Shown here piece by piece: positions 1 through 6,509 of a stretch of 12,938 nt of DNA. Under the pieces are notes generated by a model, which had not been told where the DNA came from, made no database searches, and saw nothing but the letters and a program-made list of their open reading frames with translations. Made by a program: the position numbers and the translations under genes. This stretch comes from Pseudomonas sp. GTDB lineage: Bacteria > Pseudomonadota > Gammaproteobacteria > Pseudomonadales > Pseudomonadaceae. Position 1 is the first letter of the stretch; every line of letters starts with the position of its first letter. The stretch is from positions 1-12,938 of the forward strand of contig DQAA01000517.1 of NCBI GenBank assembly GCA_003523465.1. The letters run 5' to 3'.

Positions 1-701
1 TCGCGGGTCCAGCGGCTGGTCGGCGCCACCACATGCACCGACGCCACCGGGCGGCCCTGGCTGTTGCGCACCACCGCCGCCACCGCCATATCACCCAGGA
101 ACAGTTCCTCGCTGTTGATCGCATAGCCCTTGCGACGGATCTCGGCGATCTCGCTGAGGATGTCGTCCAGCGCAGTGCGGGTGAACTGGGTGTGGCTGGT
201 GATATCGCTCTGCTCCAGCAAGGCCATGACTTCGTCGTCCTCCAGCGCGCTCAGGTAGGCGCGCCCGGAAGCGGTGCAGTACATGGGAATGCGGCTGCCG
301 ATCGGCAAATGGATGGGGATGAACTTGGGCCCGACGAAACGCGCGACATAGAGCATGTCGCTGCGTACCGGCTCGGTCAGGTTGGTGGTCTCGCCGGTGG
401 TCTGCGCCAGCTCGGCCAGGAAGGGATTGGCCACGTCCACCAGGGTGTCGGCGGCGAGGTAGTTGTAGCCGATCTCCATGACGTGGGGCGTCAGCTGGAA
501 ACGCTTGGTCTGCGCATGCTTGCTGACATAACCCAGGGCTTCGAGGGTGTGGATCATCCGTTGCGCGGAGCTTTTGTTGATGCCGGCCGCCGCCGCCACC
601 TCGGCCAGGTTCATGGTGCGGTTGCGCGCATTGAAGGCACGCAATACCGCCAGGCCTTTCTCCAGGGACTGGTTGAACAGGCTGTTGTCGTTATCGCTCA
701 T
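1..701 (-). CDS. IclR-family transcriptional regulator (partial, C-terminus outside window)
   Basis: The minus-strand frame starts with MSDNDNSLFNQSLEKGLAVL and stays open to the left edge, giving 233 visible residues; the family is usually about 250-280, so only the last few dozen are missing. The N-terminus is the IclR winged helix: helix-turn-helix at about residues 31-54 (NLAEVAAAAGINKSSAQRMI), then the ALGYV...KRFQLTP wing. The rest is the GAF-like effector domain, with GETTNL, PIGSRIPMYCTASGRAYLSAL and the late GYAINSEELFLGDMAVAA stretch. Such proteins are cytoplasmic dimers that bind short palindromes and sense a small metabolite. It is transcribed divergently from the ABC importer operon, with an inverted repeat in the shared spacer, so control of that operon and of itself is the likely role (inference). 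The effector cannot be told from the sequence. Confidence 0.93.
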   Translation of the reverse strand, partial: MSDNDNSLFNQSLEKGLAVLRAFNARNRTMNLAEVAAAAGINKSSAQRMIHTLEALGYVSKHAQTKRFQLTPHVMEIGYNYLAADTLVDVANPFLAELAQTTGETTNLTEPVRSDMLYVARFVGPKFIPIHLPIGSRIPMYCTASGRAYLSALEDDEVMALLEQSDITSHTQFTRTALDDILSEIAEIRRKGYAINSEELFLGDMAVAAVVRNSQGRPVASVHVVAPTSRWTR

Positions 702-733
702 GTGTCGTCCTTGGTGGAAAATCAGGCTTTAAA

Positions 734-748
734 TATCGATATTCGATA
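734..748. promoter_or_regulatory. Inverted repeat in the divergent spacer, candidate IclR-type operator
   Basis: TATCGA-TAT-TCGATA is a perfect 6-3-6 inverted repeat, and it overlaps a second perfect palindrome, AATATCGATATT (732-743). Its size suits an IclR-family operator. It lies 33 bases upstream of the regulator's start codon and 13 bases before the -35 element of the plus-strand promoter, so a protein bound here could repress the regulator's own transcription and activate the importer operon. That assignment is inference. Confidence 0.5.
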
Positions 749-761
749 CTTATAAATCTCT

Positions 762-790
762 TTGCGATTGATGTAAATCACATTTATAGT
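762..790 (+). promoter_or_regulatory. Sigma70-like promoter of the ABC importer operon
   Basis: TTGCGA (762-767) and TATAGT (785-790) are separated by exactly 17 bases. The -10 matches the consensus at five of six positions and the -35 at four. The predicted transcript would start near 797 and carry a leader of about 75 bases before the ATG at 872. The spacer is clearly more AT-rich than the surrounding genes. Confidence 0.55.
768..781. promoter_or_regulatory. ANR/FNR-like box (TTGATGTAAATCAC)
   Basis: The site matches the ANR/FNR consensus TTGAT-N4-ATCAA at nine of ten fixed positions. It sits between the -35 and -10 of the importer promoter, where a bound protein would be expected to repress in the plus direction. 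Its centre is about 41 bases from a plausible start point for the minus-strand regulator gene. Binding is not shown, and a chance match in an AT-rich spacer is possible. Confidence 0.3.
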
Positions 791-871
791 CCTTCCACCG
801 CCTCCTGCCGCTTCAAGAGGCCATCCATAACGCACAACTATAAAAAACCGCGTCAAATGGGAGTATTCGCC

Positions 872-1630
872 ATGCATCCTCGCCTTCGTGTGTTTACCTG
901 CGCCCTCGCCCTGGTTGCCAGTTGCGCAACCTCGCTGGTCGCCCACGCCGAAACCTACAAGGTCGGTGCCACCGCCACCGGCATTCCCTTCACCTTCCTC
1001 GACGTCAAGAGCAACAGCATCCAGGGCATGATGGTCGACTCGGCCCAGGCCGTGGCCAAGGCCGCCGGCTTCGAGGTGGAGATCGCCCAGACCACCTTCG
1101 CCGCCCTGATCCCCTCGCTGACCGCCCGCAAGATCGACCTGATCTCCGCCGCCATGTTGCGCACCCCGGAGCGGGAAAAGGTCGTGCAGTACTCCGACCC
1201 GGTGTTCGAATACGGCGAAGGCCTGATCGTGCGCGACGACGACACCGCGGCCTACACCAGCATGGATGACTTCAAGGGCGAAGTGGTCGGCGCCCAGGTC
1301 GGCACCATCTTCATCGACGAGCTGAACAAGCGCGGCACCTTCAAGGAAGTGCGTGGCTACGACTCCCTCGCCGACCTGACCCGCGACCTGGCCCTGGGCC
1401 GGATCAAGGCCGGTTTCGGCGATCACCCGATCCTCGCCTACCAGATGTCCAGGGGCACCCTGAAGAAGGTGCGCCTGGTCGATGGCTACACCCCGCAGAT
1501 CAAGGGCGAGGTGTGCATCATCCTGCGCCAGGGCGACAGCCAGATGCTCAGCCGGGTCAACCAGGGCATCGCCAGCATCAAGGCCGACGGCACCCTGGCC
1601 GCGATCATCGACAAGTGGCACCTCGACTGA
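872..1630 (+). CDS. Amino-acid-type ABC transporter periplasmic substrate-binding protein (family 3)
   Basis: This 252-residue precursor binds a small solute in the periplasm and hands it to the permease encoded next. Residues 1-26 are a Sec signal peptide ending AHA before ETYKVG. The body has the family-3 pattern: GIPFTFLD near the start of lobe 1, then AAMLRTPEREK...YSDPVF (about 93-112), whose R101 aligns with the carboxylate-binding Arg of HisJ/LAO-binding protein. D184 in GFGDHPILAY aligns with the amino-group-binding Asp. An amino acid or a derivative is therefore the likely ligand, but its identity is not readable. The start at 872 is preferred over an in-frame ATG at 857 because GGGAG (859-863) sits 8 bases upstream and the signal peptide starts cleanly there. 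It is the first gene of a three-gene operon. Confidence 0.92.
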   Translation: MHPRLRVFTCALALVASCATSLVAHAETYKVGATATGIPFTFLDVKSNSIQGMMVDSAQAVAKAAGFEVEIAQTTFAALIPSLTARKIDLISAAMLRTPEREKVVQYSDPVFEYGEGLIVRDDDTAAYTSMDDFKGEVVGAQVGTIFIDELNKRGTFKEVRGYDSLADLTRDLALGRIKAGFGDHPILAYQMSRGTLKKVRLVDGYTPQIKGEVCIILRQGDSQMLSRVNQGIASIKADGTLAAIIDKWHLD

Positions 1631-1643
1631 CAGTCGACTCTCA

Positions 1644-1662
1644 CGCGCCCCGCGCGGGCGCG
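1644..1662 (+). terminator. Intra-operon hairpin (attenuator or mRNA-stabilising)
   Basis: CGCGCCC and GGGCGCG form a perfect 7-bp GC stem around a CGCGC loop, followed by CTTTCC. It lies in the 63-base gap between the binding-protein and permease genes. The following T-run is poor, so it probably acts as a partial terminator or 3'-end protector that keeps binding-protein mRNA more abundant than permease mRNA (inference). Confidence 0.5.
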
Positions 1663-1693
1663 CTTTCCTGATTCGCAATCACGGACAATCCCC

Positions 1694-2350
1694 ATGTTTC
1701 TCCAGAACGCCCTGGACTTCCTGCCCATTCTCCTGAGTGGCGCGGTGGTCACCGTGCAGGTCACGATCGCCTCGTTCCTGCTCAGCTCGGTCATTGGCCT
1801 GGCCTTCGCCCTGATGATGGTGTCGAAGGTGCGCGCCGTCGCCCTGTTCGCCATCACCGTGGTCAACATCATCCGCGGCCTGCCGATCATCGTGCAGCTG
1901 TTCTACATCTACTTCGTCCTGCCGGAGTTCGGCGTACAGCTCAGCGCCTTGCAGGCCGGCATCATCGGCCTGGGCATCGCCTACTCGGCGTACCAGGCGG
2001 AGAACTTTCGCGCCGGCATCCAGGCCATCCAGCAGGGCCAGATCGAAGCTGCCGAGTCCATCGGCATGCGCGGGCCGATGATCATGCGCCGGGTGGTCCT
2101 GCCCCAGGCGTTTCGCATCGCCCTGCCGCCTTATGGCAACACCCTGGTGATGATGCTCAAGGACTCCTCGCTGGTGTCCACCATCACCGTCGCGGAAATG
2201 ACCCGCGCCGGCCAGCTGATCGCCTCCTCGACCTTCGAGAACATGACCGTCTACACCCTGGTCGCCCTGCTCTACCTGGCCCTGAGCTTGCCGCTGTCGT
2301 ACGCCCTGCGCCGCCTCGAAGCGCGGATCGCCACGAGGAAGAACCCATGA
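1694..2350 (+). CDS. Amino-acid-type ABC transporter permease (HisM/GlnP family)
   Basis: This 218-residue inner-membrane protein has several hydrophobic segments (about 12-42, 48-78, 86-100, 150-175 and 185-205). It carries the cytoplasmic EAA loop at 118-137 (EAAESIGMRGPMIMRRVVLP), which contacts the ATPase. The motifs NIIRGLPIIVQLFYIYF and AYQAENFRAGIQAI are typical of polar amino acid importers. Length is normal. Only one permease gene is present, so the channel is probably a homodimer rather than a HisQ/HisM-type pair. It follows the binding-protein gene after a 63-base gap holding a hairpin, and it overlaps the ATPase gene by four bases (ATGA), implying translational coupling. The ribosome site is weak (CGGA, about 9 bases upstream). 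Confidence 0.93.
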   Translation: MFLQNALDFLPILLSGAVVTVQVTIASFLLSSVIGLAFALMMVSKVRAVALFAITVVNIIRGLPIIVQLFYIYFVLPEFGVQLSALQAGIIGLGIAYSAYQAENFRAGIQAIQQGQIEAAESIGMRGPMIMRRVVLPQAFRIALPPYGNTLVMMLKDSSLVSTITVAEMTRAGQLIASSTFENMTVYTLVALLYLALSLPLSYALRRLEARIATRKNP

Positions 2351-3471
2351 TCGACATCAAGTCCCTGCACAAGAGCTACGGCAGCACCCGGGTCCTGGAA
2401 GGCATCGACCTGAGCGTCGAAAGCGGCCAGGTGGTGTGCCTGATCGGCCCGTCCGGCTCGGGCAAGTCCACCCTGCTGCGCTGCATCAACGGCCTGGAAA
2501 CCTACGAGGGCGGCGACATCCTGGTGGGCAGCGAGCGGGTCGACCGGCACGCCAAGAGCATCCATGAAATCCGCACCCAGGTGGCGATGGTGTTCCAGCG
2601 CTTCAACCTGTTCCCCCATCGCACCGCCTTGCAGAACGTGATGGAAGGCCCGGTGTACGTGAAGAAGGAAGACCCGGCGGCAGCCCGCGAACATGCCCGC
2701 GCGCTGCTGGAAAAAGTCGGCCTGAGCCACCGCATGGACGCCTACCCGGACGAGCTGTCCGGCGGGCAGCAGCAGCGGGTGGCGTTGGCCCGGGCACTGG
2801 TGAACTACCCCAGCGCGCTGCTGCTCGATGAACCGCTCGGAGCGCTCGACCTGAAGCTGCGCCACGTCATGCAGTTCGAGCTCAAGCGCATCCAGCGGGA
2901 GGTCGGGATCACGTTCATCTACGTGACCCACGACCAGGAAGAAGCCATGCGCCTGTCGCAGCGCATCGCGATCTTCAGCCACGGCAAGATCGTCGGGCTG
3001 GGGACCGGGTATGACCTGTACCAGAATCCGCCGAATGCCTTCGTCGCATCGTTCCTCGGCAACTCCAACTTCCTGCGGGTCAAGGCGCACGGCAATGGCG
3101 CGGCGAGTTTCGAAGGTCAGCCAGTGGCGATGCGCCTGACTTCGGGCGTGAGCGACGGGCAGGAAGTGTTGCTGATGGTGCGGCCGGAGAAGGCGCTGGC
3201 GCTGAGTCGCGAGCAGGCTGCACAGGAAGCACTGCCGGCGGGCTGGAACGAAGTGACGGCGAAGGTCGGTGAGGTGCTGTTCCTCGGTGAGAGCCAGACC
3301 TGCAGCGTGGTGACCGCCGGCGGCACGCAGATGACGGTGAAGGCGCTGTCTGTGGCGGGCATGTCGATGAAGCCGGGCGACGAGGTGAAAGTGCGCTGGG
3401 CGGTGGCGGATGCCTGTGTGTATACCGAGTGGCAGGAGAGTGATCTGAACAAGGCGGCAGGCGCACACTGA
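2347..3471 (+). CDS. ABC transporter ATP-binding protein with C-terminal TOBE-like extension
   Basis: This 374-residue cytoplasmic ATPase powers the importer. Walker A is GPSGSGKST (34-42), the Q-loop Gln is 84, the signature is LSGGQ (137-141), Walker B is LLLDEP (158-163) and the switch His is 195. Residues from about 235 on form an extra domain with MVRPEKALAL and GEVLFLGESQT, like the TOBE domain of PotA/FbpC/UgpC-type ATPases. The partners (family-3 binding protein, HisM-type permease) normally work with ATPases of about 240-260 residues that lack this domain. The first ~130 residues (LLRCINGLE, VFQRFNLFPHRTALQNVM) read like GlnQ/HisP. The part after Walker B (DEPLGALDLKLR, ITFIYVTHDQEEAM) reads like PotA. 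Translation is probably coupled to the permease through the ATGA overlap. The substrate is unknown. Confidence 0.92.
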   Translation: MIDIKSLHKSYGSTRVLEGIDLSVESGQVVCLIGPSGSGKSTLLRCINGLETYEGGDILVGSERVDRHAKSIHEIRTQVAMVFQRFNLFPHRTALQNVMEGPVYVKKEDPAAAREHARALLEKVGLSHRMDAYPDELSGGQQQRVALARALVNYPSALLLDEPLGALDLKLRHVMQFELKRIQREVGITFIYVTHDQEEAMRLSQRIAIFSHGKIVGLGTGYDLYQNPPNAFVASFLGNSNFLRVKAHGNGAASFEGQPVAMRLTSGVSDGQEVLLMVRPEKALALSREQAAQEALPAGWNEVTAKVGEVLFLGESQTCSVVTAGGTQMTVKALSVAGMSMKPGDEVKVRWAVADACVYTEWQESDLNKAAGAH

Positions 3472-3511
3472 TCAGTCCCGACACGATCTGCGCCTGGGTT
3501 CATGTGGCGGA

Positions 3512-3552
3512 GCCAGGGCAGGTTATTGCAAATCGGTCTATCGAGCCCTGGC
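3512..3552. repeat. Inverted repeat upstream of tccC
   Basis: GCCAGGGC (3512-3519) is repeated in inverse orientation as GCCCTGGC (3545-3552) with 25 bases between. There is no T-run, so it is a poor terminator. It lies in the 137-base gap between the ATPase gene and tccC, where I see no convincing promoter. It may be the only structured element separating the two transcription units. Confidence 0.35.
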
Positions 3553-3608
3553 GGCTCCTGAGGCGAGGCGCTTCACTGGAACAGGAAGGCCTCCCTCAGG
3601 ACACCAAC

Positions 3609-6458
3609 ATGCGTGCACTGCACTCCCATACGCCGACCGTTACCGCTCGTGACGGTCGCGGACTGGAAGTCTGCATCCTGTCTTACCATCGCCACCCGGG
3701 CACCCCGGAGGCGACGGACACCCGAAGGTCGGTCCAGCATTACGACCTGGCAGGACGTCCAGAGAAGTTGTTCGACCCACGATTGAGCGATACGCCCTGT
3801 GTGCACCACATTCACACGTTGGGTGGTGCCATTGCGCTCACTGGAAGCGTCGACGCCGGTGTGAGCATCAGCCTCATGGATGCTGCAGGACGGCCTTCAT
3901 TGCTTTACACAGGGGTTGGCAGTGACAGCCAGGTAATCCGTGAGTGGGAGTACGAACCCTCATCCTTGCCGGGCCGTGTGCTCAGCATCCGCGAGGGGCT
4001 GGCGGAGCAGCCCGCGACGGTCAGCGAACGTTTCGTCTGGGCACTGCAATCGCCGGAAGAACAGCGTCACAATCTCTGCGGCCACTGCGTAAGGCACTAC
4101 GACCCTGCCGGACTGGATCAGATCGACAGTGTTGGCCTCTGCGGCCAACTGCGCTCCACAACGCGTCGGTTGGCGATCGCGACGGACAACGTGGACTGGC
4201 AAGGTCCGGGCGAAGACGCCTGGCGAACGCTGCTGGAGCCCGACGCGTTCACTACCCGCACTGACCATGACAGCACCGGCAATCCGGTCGCAATCGCCGA
4301 CGCCATGGGCCATCGCCAGCGCATGGCATACGATGTAACCGGTCAATTGACCCGAAGCTGGATAGCGCTCGCGGGTGCCAACGAACAGCCTGTCATCAGC
4401 AATATCACCTACGGTGCCTCGGGGGAAAAACGTTCCGAATACCTGGCCAATGGCGTGTCGACCGAGCATGGCCATGAACCCGAAACATTGCGCCTGACTC
4501 GCCTGATCAGCCGTCAAGGCTCTCGCACGTTGCAAGACCTGAACCATGAATATGACCCCATGGGCAATGTCCTCCACATCAGGGATCTGGCCCAACCCGA
4601 GCGCTACTGGCGCAACCAGAGGGTTTCGGCGCACAGCGCGTTCGAATACGACACGCTGTACCAGATGACCCATTCGACCGGTCGTGAGATGGCCAGCAAC
4701 GCCACGAACGAGTGGGTGGCCACCTGCCCGCCGCCTGTGACCGACGACAGCCTGACGCGGTATGACCGCAACTACAGTTACGACAGGGGCGGTAACCTGA
4801 CACGCATCCGTCACACCGCTCCTGCCGCCAACCACGGCTTTACGCTCGACATGACGGTTTCGCAGTACAAGAATCGCGCGGTGATCGCCGCCCTGACGGA
4901 CGATCCCGGGCAGGTCGATGCGCTGTTCAGTCCCCAGGGGCACCAGCGGTACTTGCAGCCTGGCCAGGCACTGCACTGGAACAGCCGTGGCGAGTTGAGC
5001 CAGGTCACTCCCGTCACTCGCTTGGGGAACGACTCCGACATCGAGTCGTATCGCTACGCAGCCGACGCGCGGCGCATTCGCAAGATACGCCGTGCCCACA
5101 CCCGCAACACCGTCGTACAACGCACCGTGGTTTATCTGCCGAACCTTGAAATACGCACGACCACAATTGATGGCGTACAGAAGGACTGCCTTCATATCGT
5201 GACGCTGGGCCAGGTGCGCGTGATGCACTGGCAATCCGGCCTGCCGGAGGGCATCGACAACGATCAAGTCCGCTACAGCTTGACCAACCTGGTGGGCAGC
5301 CACGAACTGGAACTGGACTGCCGAGGTGCCCTGATCAGCCGCGAAGAGTTCTATCCGTACGGCGGCAGGGCGCTCTGGAGCACACCCACCCCTGGCGCGG
5401 CCGATTTGAAGATTGCCAGATACTCCGGCAAGGAACGGGATGCTACCGGCCTCTACTATTACGGTTACCGCTACTACCAACCCTGGGCGGGACGTTGGTT
5501 GTCGAGCGATCCGGCCGGCACTGCCGATGGGCCAAACCTTTATCGAATGGTGCGAAACAATCCGGTATCCATGATCGACAGCGACGGCCGGGTGGCGACG
5601 CCGGCATGTCTTGGCTCGGCAAACAACGCACGGTTCGACGAACTGATCGACACGGAAGTTGCTCGACTACCCATGCGCGCGATCAAGAAAGCCATCCAGA
5701 TGATCTGGATCGGGACCGCGCCGCTCTCCGAAAAAAACAGTGCGCTCTCCCATGAGACCGCACGAATGAACAGCGACTACGCCACGCATATCTGGTTCGA
5801 CAGTGCTATCAGCGGCCACGAAGCCGCCCTCGCGGACATGCGCCAGCAGTTCGACTCAAGCGCAATCAGGTTGCAGGACGTTCGCTCCGCGCGCTGGTTG
5901 TCCGATGCCAGGAAACATCCCTCCTTCGCCCTCTATGAACGGGCCACCACAAGAGGGAAATATGCAGAAGCCAGCGACCTGCTGCGGCTGATGCTGCTCA
6001 AGTATGAAGGGGGTGTTTACAAAGACATCGACGACCGACAGAAACAACCCTTCGGAGCGCTAGAGTTTCCCGGAGGCCTGGGCGTGAATGTCGAAAGCAA
6101 GATGGCCGGCTATGGGGAATTCATCGGCAATTCACCGATAGCCGCTGTGGAAGGACATCCCGTCATCCAGCAGATGCTGGAAGGCGCGGTCGCACGTGTC
6201 GAAGGAGGTGAAGAAGACATTTTCAGGATTGCAGGCCCCAGAGCCTTCACTACGACTCTTTACCACCACTACCGCGGCATGGCACCCGTCGATTTCAACC
6301 TCAAGCTGGACCTGTTCACTGCGCACAAGCGGAGTCTGGTCTCCAGTAACGCCACTCTGAACCTCGAGGAAATCGCTGCACTGCAGAGGCCCTACCGCCA
6401 GATCCGCGGGCTTGGCAAATTCATCGCCAACGGATCGGACCACTCCTGGGCACGATGA
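3609..6458 (+). CDS. tccC: TccC-type RHS toxin (TC complex C component) with C-terminal glycosyltransferase domain
   Basis: In TC toxins, TcC together with TcB forms a hollow shell enclosing the TcC C-terminus, which is cut off and injected into host cells through TcA. This 949-residue protein follows the TccC core from the first residues (HTPTVTARDGRGL). The core holds YD-type RHS repeats (YDLAGRP, YDPAGLDQ, YDVTGQLT, YDPMGNVL, YDRGGNLT), RYSGKERDATGLYYYGYRYY (604-623) and DPAG...NLYRMVRNNPVSMIDSDG (634-660), the region of aspartyl self-cleavage. Residues 661-949 are a hypervariable effector with GT-A glycosyltransferase motifs (separate entry). The start at 3609 has AGGA seven bases upstream and fits the family N-terminus; an in-frame ATG at 3504 adds 35 unrelated residues. 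No signal peptide is seen. GC appears lower than in the neighbours. No tcA or tcB gene is in the window. Confidence 0.9.
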   Translation: MRALHSHTPTVTARDGRGLEVCILSYHRHPGTPEATDTRRSVQHYDLAGRPEKLFDPRLSDTPCVHHIHTLGGAIALTGSVDAGVSISLMDAAGRPSLLYTGVGSDSQVIREWEYEPSSLPGRVLSIREGLAEQPATVSERFVWALQSPEEQRHNLCGHCVRHYDPAGLDQIDSVGLCGQLRSTTRRLAIATDNVDWQGPGEDAWRTLLEPDAFTTRTDHDSTGNPVAIADAMGHRQRMAYDVTGQLTRSWIALAGANEQPVISNITYGASGEKRSEYLANGVSTEHGHEPETLRLTRLISRQGSRTLQDLNHEYDPMGNVLHIRDLAQPERYWRNQRVSAHSAFEYDTLYQMTHSTGREMASNATNEWVATCPPPVTDDSLTRYDRNYSYDRGGNLTRIRHTAPAANHGFTLDMTVSQYKNRAVIAALTDDPGQVDALFSPQGHQRYLQPGQALHWNSRGELSQVTPVTRLGNDSDIESYRYAADARRIRKIRRAHTRNTVVQRTVVYLPNLEIRTTTIDGVQKDCLHIVTLGQVRVMHWQSGLPEGIDNDQVRYSLTNLVGSHELELDCRGALISREEFYPYGGRALWSTPTPGAADLKIARYSGKERDATGLYYYGYRYYQPWAGRWLSSDPAGTADGPNLYRMVRNNPVSMIDSDGRVATPACLGSANNARFDELIDTEVARLPMRAIKKAIQMIWIGTAPLSEKNSALSHETARMNSDYATHIWFDSAISGHEAALADMRQQFDSSAIRLQDVRSARWLSDARKHPSFALYERATTRGKYAEASDLLRLMLLKYEGGVYKDIDDRQKQPFGALEFPGGLGVNVESKMAGYGEFIGNSPIAAVEGHPVIQQMLEGAVARVEGGEEDIFRIAGPRAFTTTLYHHYRGMAPVDFNLKLDLFTAHKRSLVSSNATLNLEEIAALQRPYRQIRGLGKFIANGSDHSWAR
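5589..6458 (+). other. C-terminal effector domain of TccC: predicted GT-A glycosyltransferase (TcdA/TcdB/PaTox-like)
   Basis: Protein residues 661-949 contain the landmarks of sugar-transferring toxins. KKAIQMIWIGTAPL has W700, aligning with the UDP-stacking Trp of TcdB (W102). SDLLR has D790 and R793. GGVYKDIDD has Y804, D806 and D808, the DXD metal and UDP-sugar site. The spacings D790-R793 (3), R793-Y804 (11) and R793-D806 (13) are the same as in TcdB D270-R273-Y284-D286-D288 (family knowledge). The Trp-to-Asp distance is 90 rather than 168, so the fold is more compact, as in the smaller sugar-binding DXD (Gly_transf_sug) proteins. A later GPRAFTTTLYHHY and a C-terminal HSWAR could form the rest of the pocket. 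The predicted reaction is transfer of glucose or GlcNAc from a UDP-sugar to a host protein; donor and target cannot be read. Confidence 0.78.
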
Positions 6459-6466
6459 GTCACGCA

Positions 6467-6500
6467 CGAAAAGCCCTGACTCGCTTGCACGAGTCAGGGC
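6467..6500 (-). terminator. Rho-independent terminator of ahpF
   Basis: An 11-bp perfect stem, GCCCTGACTCG/CGAGTCAGGGC (6473-6500), has a six-base loop. On the minus strand it is followed directly by TTTTCGTG. It lies 9 bases beyond the ahpF stop and 14 beyond the tccC stop. On the plus strand there is no T-run, so it ends tccC transcripts weakly at best. Confidence 0.8.
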
Positions 6501-6509
6501 GCACATCGT

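Noticed and set aside
33..755. 240-codon plus-strand frame at the left edge
   Set aside because: It is the antisense shadow of the IclR-family gene, whose minus-strand translation has the full winged-helix and effector pattern.
722..3468. Long minus-strand open frames (722-1678 and 2272-3468) over the importer operon
   Set aside because: Their translations are repetitive and Gly/Ala/His-rich, with no domain pattern, and they oppose three clearly conserved genes.
3504..3608. Upstream ATG (3504) as the tccC start
   Set aside because: The extra 35 residues do not resemble the TccC N-terminus and the ATG has no ribosome site. The ATG at 3609 has AGGA seven bases upstream and begins right before HTPTVTARDGRGL.
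3960..5480. 506-codon minus-strand open frame inside tccC
   Set aside because: It is fully antisense to the conserved TccC core, its translation is low-complexity and family-less, and the plus strand encodes an unbroken recognisable protein. It is a by-product of GC-biased codon use.
3472..6509. tccC as cargo of a mobile element
   Set aside because: No integrase, transposase, tRNA end, direct repeat or IS-like inverted repeat flanks it. The accessory nature rests only on gene content and an apparent drop in GC.
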